Source: Brevibacterium epidermidis NBRC 14811 (GTDB taxonomy: Bacteria > Actinomycetota > Actinomycetes > Actinomycetales > Brevibacteriaceae). Taken from it: a stretch of DNA of 64,000 bases. The position numbers and the translations under genes are program-made. This document shows positions 59,852 to 64,000 of the stretch, piece by piece. The stretch is from positions 1 to 64,000 of the forward strand of contig NZ_BCSJ01000006.1 of NCBI RefSeq assembly GCF_001570805.1, in the 5' to 3' direction. Each line of letters opens with the position of its first letter. The first letter of the stretch is position 1. Under the pieces are notes generated by a model. The model had not been told where the DNA came from and did not search any database. It saw only the letters and a program-made list of their open reading frames with translations.

Positions 59852-61399
59852 CTACTGTTTCGCACGGTGGGCTCGGATCGCCTCGGCGACGGCGATGGCG
59901 TCACCCTCGGGAGCGTCGGACTTCCGATCGGGGCGGGCCGTGAACAGGTAGATGAATCCGGCCACCAGCACGACGACCAGACCGATGAGCACGATCCAGT
60001 CGGCGAAGAATGATCCGGAGTCTCCCGGCAGCGACAGCAGGATCATCGCGAAGATGCCATAGGCCAGGGCCGCGATATTGACGACGATGCCCCAGCCGCC
60101 CAGTGACCACGGTCCCGCGGGCTTCCAACCCTTGACCCTCTGCCTCAGCGCCCCGAGCACGACCATCTGGAAGGCGAGGTAGATGCCGAGGATCGCGAAC
60201 GAGGTCACGGCGACGAGGATTCCGTCATTGAACCAGATGAGCACGCAGATCAGCGCGGGTGCGGTGCAGGCGACGATGAGGGCGTTGTGCGGGATCTTCG
60301 TCCCGTCGGTGACCTTCGACAGCCATTTGTGGCCGGGCATCATCCCGTCGCGGGCGAAGCTGAAGATCAGCCTCGATGCGGCGGCCTGCAGGCTGAGCAC
60401 GCAGGAGATGAACGCGAGAACCGCGACGACGAGGAAGATCTTCGCGCCGACATCGCCGAGGCTGCCGACGAGAATCGCGGGAATCGGATCGGCGACTTCA
60501 CCGGCGACGATCTCCTCGAGATTCGGGGCGGCGAGCACGTAACCGCCGAAGGAGAACAGGGCCGAGACCGCTCCGACGAAGATCGTCATGAGCATCGCCT
60601 TGGGGATGCCGCGGGCTGGATTCGACACTTCCTCGGCGACATCGCCGCAGGCTTCGAAGCCGTAGAAGAGGAAGAGTCCGGCGACCGCGGCGCCCAGGAA
60701 CACGGGTAGGTAGCTGCCTTCGCCGGCGGTGCCCATGGTGTCGAAGAAGATGGAGAAGCTGTGCTTGCGTTCGAAGATGAGCAGGAACAGCCCGAGCCCG
60801 ATGACGCCGATGAGTTCGGCGAAGAGCCCGATGCGTGCGATGCGGGCCAGCCACTTCGTGCCCGAGAAGTTGATGGCCAGCGCCAGCACGAGCAACGTCA
60901 GAGCAAGGACGAGGGTGGTGTTGCGGCTGAGTTCGAGCCCAAAGAGACTTGCGAGGAATCCCGCCCCGAACTCCGCCACCGAGGTGATCGTGACGATGAG
61001 CGCGCAGATGTAGACCCACGCGGCCATCCATGCGTACCGCTTGCTCCACAGACGCCTGGCCCACGGGTAGATCCCGCCGGCGATGGGGAATTGGGAGACG
61101 ACCTCGCCGAAGACGAGAGCCACAAGCAGCTGCCCGCAGGCGACGATGACGATCCACCAGATCGACGGCGGCCCGCCGGTCGACAGGGCCACTGCCAGCA
61201 GCGAGTAGACGCCGACGAGCGGTGAGAGGTACGTGAAACCGAGGGCGAAGTTCGCCCAGGGGCTCATCGACCGCTCGAATGAGTCGCCGTAGCCGAGGAC
61301 GGCCAGATGGTCGGAATCGGAGAGGTGGCCGCCGGCTTGTCTGCCGCCGGAGTTGTGAACGCCCGAGGGATTTTGGGCGTCCGAGAGATGATCGGACAT
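59852..61399 (-). CDS. APC-family amino acid permease
   Basis: A 515-residue permease with about 12 helices and a polar N-terminus of ~40 residues. Helix 1 reads FALGFTYLSPLVGVYSLLAVALSTGG, and the helix-6 region is GLFLFYGFEACGDVAEEV. The resemblance is to the amino-acid/GABA/choline branch of the APC superfamily. GAAGGA lies 8 nt before the ATG. It stands alone, divergent from a CPBP protease gene, so the substrate cannot be inferred from context. Confidence 0.87.
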   Translation of the reverse strand: MSDHLSDAQNPSGVHNSGGRQAGGHLSDSDHLAVLGYGDSFERSMSPWANFALGFTYLSPLVGVYSLLAVALSTGGPPSIWWIVIVACGQLLVALVFGEVVSQFPIAGGIYPWARRLWSKRYAWMAAWVYICALIVTITSVAEFGAGFLASLFGLELSRNTTLVLALTLLVLALAINFSGTKWLARIARIGLFAELIGVIGLGLFLLIFERKHSFSIFFDTMGTAGEGSYLPVFLGAAVAGLFLFYGFEACGDVAEEVSNPARGIPKAMLMTIFVGAVSALFSFGGYVLAAPNLEEIVAGEVADPIPAILVGSLGDVGAKIFLVVAVLAFISCVLSLQAAASRLIFSFARDGMMPGHKWLSKVTDGTKIPHNALIVACTAPALICVLIWFNDGILVAVTSFAILGIYLAFQMVVLGALRQRVKGWKPAGPWSLGGWGIVVNIAALAYGIFAMILLSLPGDSGSFFADWIVLIGLVVVLVAGFIYLFTARPDRKSDAPEGDAIAVAEAIRAHRAKQ

Positions 61400-61590
61400 G
61401 GTGATGTTCCTTCATTCGAATCGTCGTTGATTCTGTGCTGATGGCATCGTATCTCCGATTCTCGTCCGCGCGGCTGACCACGATTTCATCCTCGTGGCGG
61501 AGGTGCCGAACGATCGTGAGTCATAGCGTGGAGTCACAGGCACCGACCATCGATGAATCGCTGGTCACGGTGCAGGAACGAGGAGGAATC

Positions 61591-62679
61591 GTGAACACGC
61601 AGACGCCCAATCAGGCAGTCCTTGAGATCCCAACTGCCCCAGTTTCCGCCGAGGGTGTCGACGCGAAAGGCCGTCCGCTCGCCGTCGTGCCCACCCGAGT
61701 CCCGTGGCTCGGGCTCGGCATCTTCGCCGTCACCGCTTTCGGCCTCGCGTGGCTGGCCTGCCTGCCGCTGTGGTTCTCTGACGAAGGGATCGGCGACCCG
61801 GTCCTGCTTCTCGCCTGCGGCAGCGCCATGATGTTCACCCCACTCATCGCGAGCATCATCGCCTCCATCGTCCAGCGGCGACGGGCTCGCGCCAGGGGAG
61901 AAGCCCTGGCCAGCGCTCCACGCTACTTCGGCTTCTGGCCCCTGCGCAGTTTCGGCCGAGTCATCGGGATGGCCATCGCCTCCTTCTTCGGGATCATGGT
62001 GCTCGTCGTCCTCGGGTACCTGGTCAGCGCGGCCTTCGGTTGGCTGACACTCGACCTCGACGGGCTGTCCGGGTTCAAAGCGCAGCTGGAGACCATTCCC
62101 GGGGCGAACACAATGCCGACTGCCGCCGCCATTGCCGTCTACCTGCTGATGATGCTCGTCAGCTCGGCCGGCAACGTGGTCGTCACCATCGGTGAGGAAT
62201 TCGGCTGGCGCGGATGGTTGCTCACCAGCCTGCGCCCCCTGGGCACTTGGCCCGCACTGCTCATCATCGGCGTCGTCTGGGGCCTGTGGCATGCACCGCT
62301 CATCCTGCTCGGCTACAATTTCGGCCGCCCCGACATCTCGGGACTCGCCCTCATGGTCGGCGGCTGCGTCATGGTCGGCATCCTCTTCGGCTGGCTGCGC
62401 CTGCGCACCGGATCTGTCTGGCCTGCCGTGTTCGCCCACGCCGCGCTCAACGGCTGCGGGGCCATGCTGCTGGGACTGGTCATCGACGCAGGGGCGCAGA
62501 CTCCGGACACTGCCCTCGTTGCGTTCCTCGGTGTGGCCGGATGGATCGTCTCCGCGATCGTCATCGTCGTTCTCGTCGCCACCGGCCAGTTCCGCAAGCA
62601 GCCGGAGTTAGGAATCAAGAAGGCCAAGCCCCTCGCCGAGGATGCTCCGCAGTCGAGTGCGCACGCACAGGCCGTCTGA
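61591..62679 (+). CDS. CPBP-family intramembrane metalloprotease (CAAX/abortive infection-type)
   Basis: A 362-residue membrane protein with about eight helices. The CPBP catalytic motifs are complete: EEFGWRG with Glu202-Glu203, the WHAP motif about 35 residues on, and HAALNGCG near residue 283. These enzymes cleave within the membrane or act as chaperones or immunity proteins; the substrate is unknown. GTG at 61591 is chosen for the AGGAGGA site 3 nt upstream; the longer open frame covers the promoter region. Confidence 0.87.
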   Translation: MNTQTPNQAVLEIPTAPVSAEGVDAKGRPLAVVPTRVPWLGLGIFAVTAFGLAWLACLPLWFSDEGIGDPVLLLACGSAMMFTPLIASIIASIVQRRRARARGEALASAPRYFGFWPLRSFGRVIGMAIASFFGIMVLVVLGYLVSAAFGWLTLDLDGLSGFKAQLETIPGANTMPTAAAIAVYLLMMLVSSAGNVVVTIGEEFGWRGWLLTSLRPLGTWPALLIIGVVWGLWHAPLILLGYNFGRPDISGLALMVGGCVMVGILFGWLRLRTGSVWPAVFAHAALNGCGAMLLGLVIDAGAQTPDTALVAFLGVAGWIVSAIVIVVLVATGQFRKQPELGIKKAKPLAEDAPQSSAHAQAV

Positions 62680-62756
62680 TCGACGCCGACGTACACAGTC
62701 ACCTGCGAACCGCGCCTGGGCCGGCCTCGAATTTTGAGGCTCGGCCCCGGCGTCGG

Positions 62757-62762
62757 CTAGGC
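62757..62762 (+). promoter_or_regulatory. -10 box upstream of the DoxX gene
   Basis: TAGGCT lies 45 nt before the DoxX start, which also has AGGAG upstream, so this mRNA has a leader. Confidence 0.5.
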
Positions 62763-62807
62763 TCAAAATCCGATCAACCGGAACCCCAATCCTTATAGGA
62801 GTCTCAT

Positions 62808-63296
62808 ATGACCTTCGGACCTTCGCTGCTGCAGACCGCCGGACGCGTGTTCACCGCCCCCATCTTCATCAGCGGCGGATACTCAGCCGTCAAGGATCCG
62901 GCAGGCAAGGCAGCGATGGCCGAATCGACCCTGGATACCATCCGCGAATACGTGCCGGGACTCCCTGAAGACAACGAGCTGCTCGTGCGCATCAACGGCG
63001 GCGTCCAGATCCTGGCCGGCACCACCCTGCTGCTCGGAATCAAGCCGCGCCTTTCGGCGCTCGCGCTCGCCGGTTCCCTCATTCCGACCACTCTGGCCGG
63101 ACACTCCTTCTGGGAGATGGAAGGCGGAGAGGCGAAGGCCCACCAGACACAGTTCTCGAAGAACCTCGCCGCGTTCGGCGGACTGCTGCTCCTCCTCGGC
63201 GCCGGTGAGAACCAGAAGGCCATCGACAAAGCGGCTGCCAAGGCCGCCGCGAAGGCTGCGAAGAAGGCGGAGAAGCGCGCCCTCAAACAGGCCTGA
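62808..63296 (+). CDS. DoxX-family membrane protein
   Basis: A 162-residue DoxX-like protein with four predicted helices (e.g. LLQTAGRVFTAPIFISGGYSAVKDP and LALAGSLIPTTLAGHSFWEM) and a Lys/Ala-rich tail (AAAKAAAKAAKKAEKRALKQA). DoxX proteins are linked to thiol redox and oxidative-stress tolerance in actinobacteria. The start follows AGGAG. The SIP-domain gene begins 5 nt after its stop, so the two are probably co-transcribed. Confidence 0.88.
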   Translation: MTFGPSLLQTAGRVFTAPIFISGGYSAVKDPAGKAAMAESTLDTIREYVPGLPEDNELLVRINGGVQILAGTTLLLGIKPRLSALALAGSLIPTTLAGHSFWEMEGGEAKAHQTQFSKNLAAFGGLLLLLGAGENQKAIDKAAAKAAAKAAKKAEKRALKQA

Positions 63297-63301
63297 CCAT
63301 T

Positions 63302-63808
63302 TTGTCGAGGACGGCTTCGTCCTCGCGCTCGCCGACGCAGGCCGTCATCCGCGAGATCTATCACCGCATCTTCGAAGCCGCTCTCACCCCAGCCCGTCTC
63401 GACCTGCCCGACGACACCTCCCATCTCCTCCTCGTGGGGGACCTCACCGCGCTCCCGGCCATCAATTCCTGGTGCGAGGCCGTACCCGCCGAGGTTACGA
63501 TCACCGTGGCGATCTCCGCCGACCCTGCCGAGGTGCCGGGACTCCCACAGTCCGAGCACCCGAACGCGACTTGGCATTGGGTGGATGAGGGCTTGAGCGC
63601 CGAGGCGGCCCCGGAACACCGCACAGATGGTTCCGTGGCCGATCACCTTCGCAGACTCGACCTCGACACTGCAGGACTGTATGTCTGGGCGGCAGGGGAG
63701 CGGAACATGGTCAAGGACGTCCGCCGCTTTGCCAAGGGTGATCTGGGTCTGGGGCGCTCGCAGCAGTTCTCCCAGTTCTACTGGTTCGCGGACAAGCCCA
63801 CGGGCTGA
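63302..63808 (+). CDS. Siderophore-interacting protein (SIP) C-terminal domain protein
   Basis: A 168-residue protein that matches only the C-terminal NAD(P)H-binding half of siderophore-interacting (ferric-siderophore reductase) proteins: HLLLVGDLTALPAINSW at residues ~38-54, WAAGERNMVKDVRRF near 135 and YWF near the end. The FAD-binding N-terminal half is missing, so it may partner another protein or have another role. TTG at 63302 is the only upstream candidate. It contains one CCGAGGCGG copy (63600-63608). It follows the DoxX gene closely. Confidence 0.8.
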   Translation: MSRTASSSRSPTQAVIREIYHRIFEAALTPARLDLPDDTSHLLLVGDLTALPAINSWCEAVPAEVTITVAISADPAEVPGLPQSEHPNATWHWVDEGLSAEAAPEHRTDGSVADHLRRLDLDTAGLYVWAAGERNMVKDVRRFAKGDLGLGRSQQFSQFYWFADKPTG

Positions 63809-63860
63809 CACCCCTGCGGATCCACAGGCGAACGCCCCTGGAAATCCGCGTAGAAACGCC

Positions 63861-63866
63861 TATGCT
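63861..63866 (+). promoter_or_regulatory. Leaderless -10 box of the nicotinamidase gene
   Basis: TATGCT ends 6 nt before the ATG at 63873. Confidence 0.7.
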
Positions 63867-63872
63867 TCAACT

Positions 63873-64000
63873 ATGGCCAAGGCACTTCTCATCGTCGATG
63901 TCCAGAATGATTTCACCGAAGGCGGCGCGCTCGGCGTAACCGGCGGCGACGCTGTCGCCGAAGGCATCAGCGCCCATCTCGCCGCGCATTCCAGTGGCTA
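63873..64000 (+). CDS. pncA: Nicotinamidase/isochorismatase-family hydrolase, N-terminal part
   Basis: The first 42 codons of an isochorismatase-fold hydrolase, cut by the window edge. MAKALLIVDVQNDFTEGGALGV shows the family opening with catalytic Asp9, and the SLAV-like start of nicotinamidases, which convert nicotinamide to nicotinate in NAD salvage. The leaderless promoter sets the start. The nicotinamidase subfamily is likely but the rest of the protein is not visible. Confidence 0.8.
   Translation, partial: MAKALLIVDVQNDFTEGGALGVTGGDAVAEGISAHLAAHSSG

Overview
The window is a high-GC stretch (estimated by eye at about 65% G+C) from an actinobacterium. The evidence is a dnaK-grpE-dnaJ-hspR heat-shock operon with HAIR operators, a bacterial proteasome activator (Bpa) gene, LPRTG surface proteins, an LCP protein, DtxR-like iron boxes, GTP-type PEP carboxykinase and many leaderless genes. 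The overall gene set fits Brevibacterium or a close relative in the Micrococcales. The genus is an inference; no 16S gene is present. There is no prophage, insertion sequence or CRISPR array.

Layout. 1-4130: L-lactate use (FadR-type regulator, LctP permease, LldD dehydrogenase). 4274-6469: two divergent siderophore-binding lipoproteins under paired DtxR-like boxes. 6548-7196: a frameshifted P-loop gene. 7417-11613: dnaK-grpE-dnaJ-hspR. 11797-16629: a DUF1206 membrane protein and two paralogous LPRTG surface proteins. 16852-20301: lipid kinase, serS and a HAD phosphatase. 20371-24777 (minus strand): HAD phosphatase, unknown protein, Bpa, quinone oxidoreductase and threonine dehydratase. 24974-27577: a maltokinase-like protein that has lost catalytic residues and carries an acidic tail. 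27700-31921: tRNA-Ser(UGA), APC permease, MBL hydrolase and C45 acyltransferase. 31942-39115: unknown protein, TetR regulator, MMPL transporter fused to a degenerate ABC-ATPase-like domain, and a YhgE/Pip protein. 39372-44182: FAD/NAD(P)-binding protein and LCP protein. 44558-46091: tRNA-Ser(GCU), a lipoprotein and an OmpA-like protein. 46258-49851: a hydroxyproline/proline-racemase type catabolic cluster. 50079-53868: PiT phosphate transporter, its small partner and two tandem paralogous membrane proteins. 53646-59121: pckG, tRNA-Arg(ACG), a membrane protein, an AlkD-like protein and argG. 59257-64000: GNAT, APC permease, CPBP protease, DoxX, SIP-domain protein and the start of a nicotinamidase gene.

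How the parts fit together. Lactate is imported and oxidised at the top of the window, and pckG serves gluconeogenesis from such substrates. Iron supply appears in the two binding proteins and the SIP-domain protein. Cell-envelope work is spread over the LPRTG proteins, the LCP protein, the OmpA-like protein and the MMPL/Pip pair. The racemase cluster would epimerise, oxidise and reduce a cyclic imino acid.

Most unusual. (i) A short motif, CCGAGGCGG on either strand, occurs about 32 times by my manual count against about 3 expected. Several copies form inverted pairs, and some of these sit inside the flexible linkers of otherwise unrelated proteins. (ii) At least twelve genes have a -10 box 6-7 nt before the start codon and so look leaderless. 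(iii) Several genes look like degenerate derivatives of enzymes or enzyme domains, and one 14-codon ORF may be a gene remnant. (iv) A tandem gene duplication carries an exact 34-bp upstream repeat, and its second copy has lost its stop codon.
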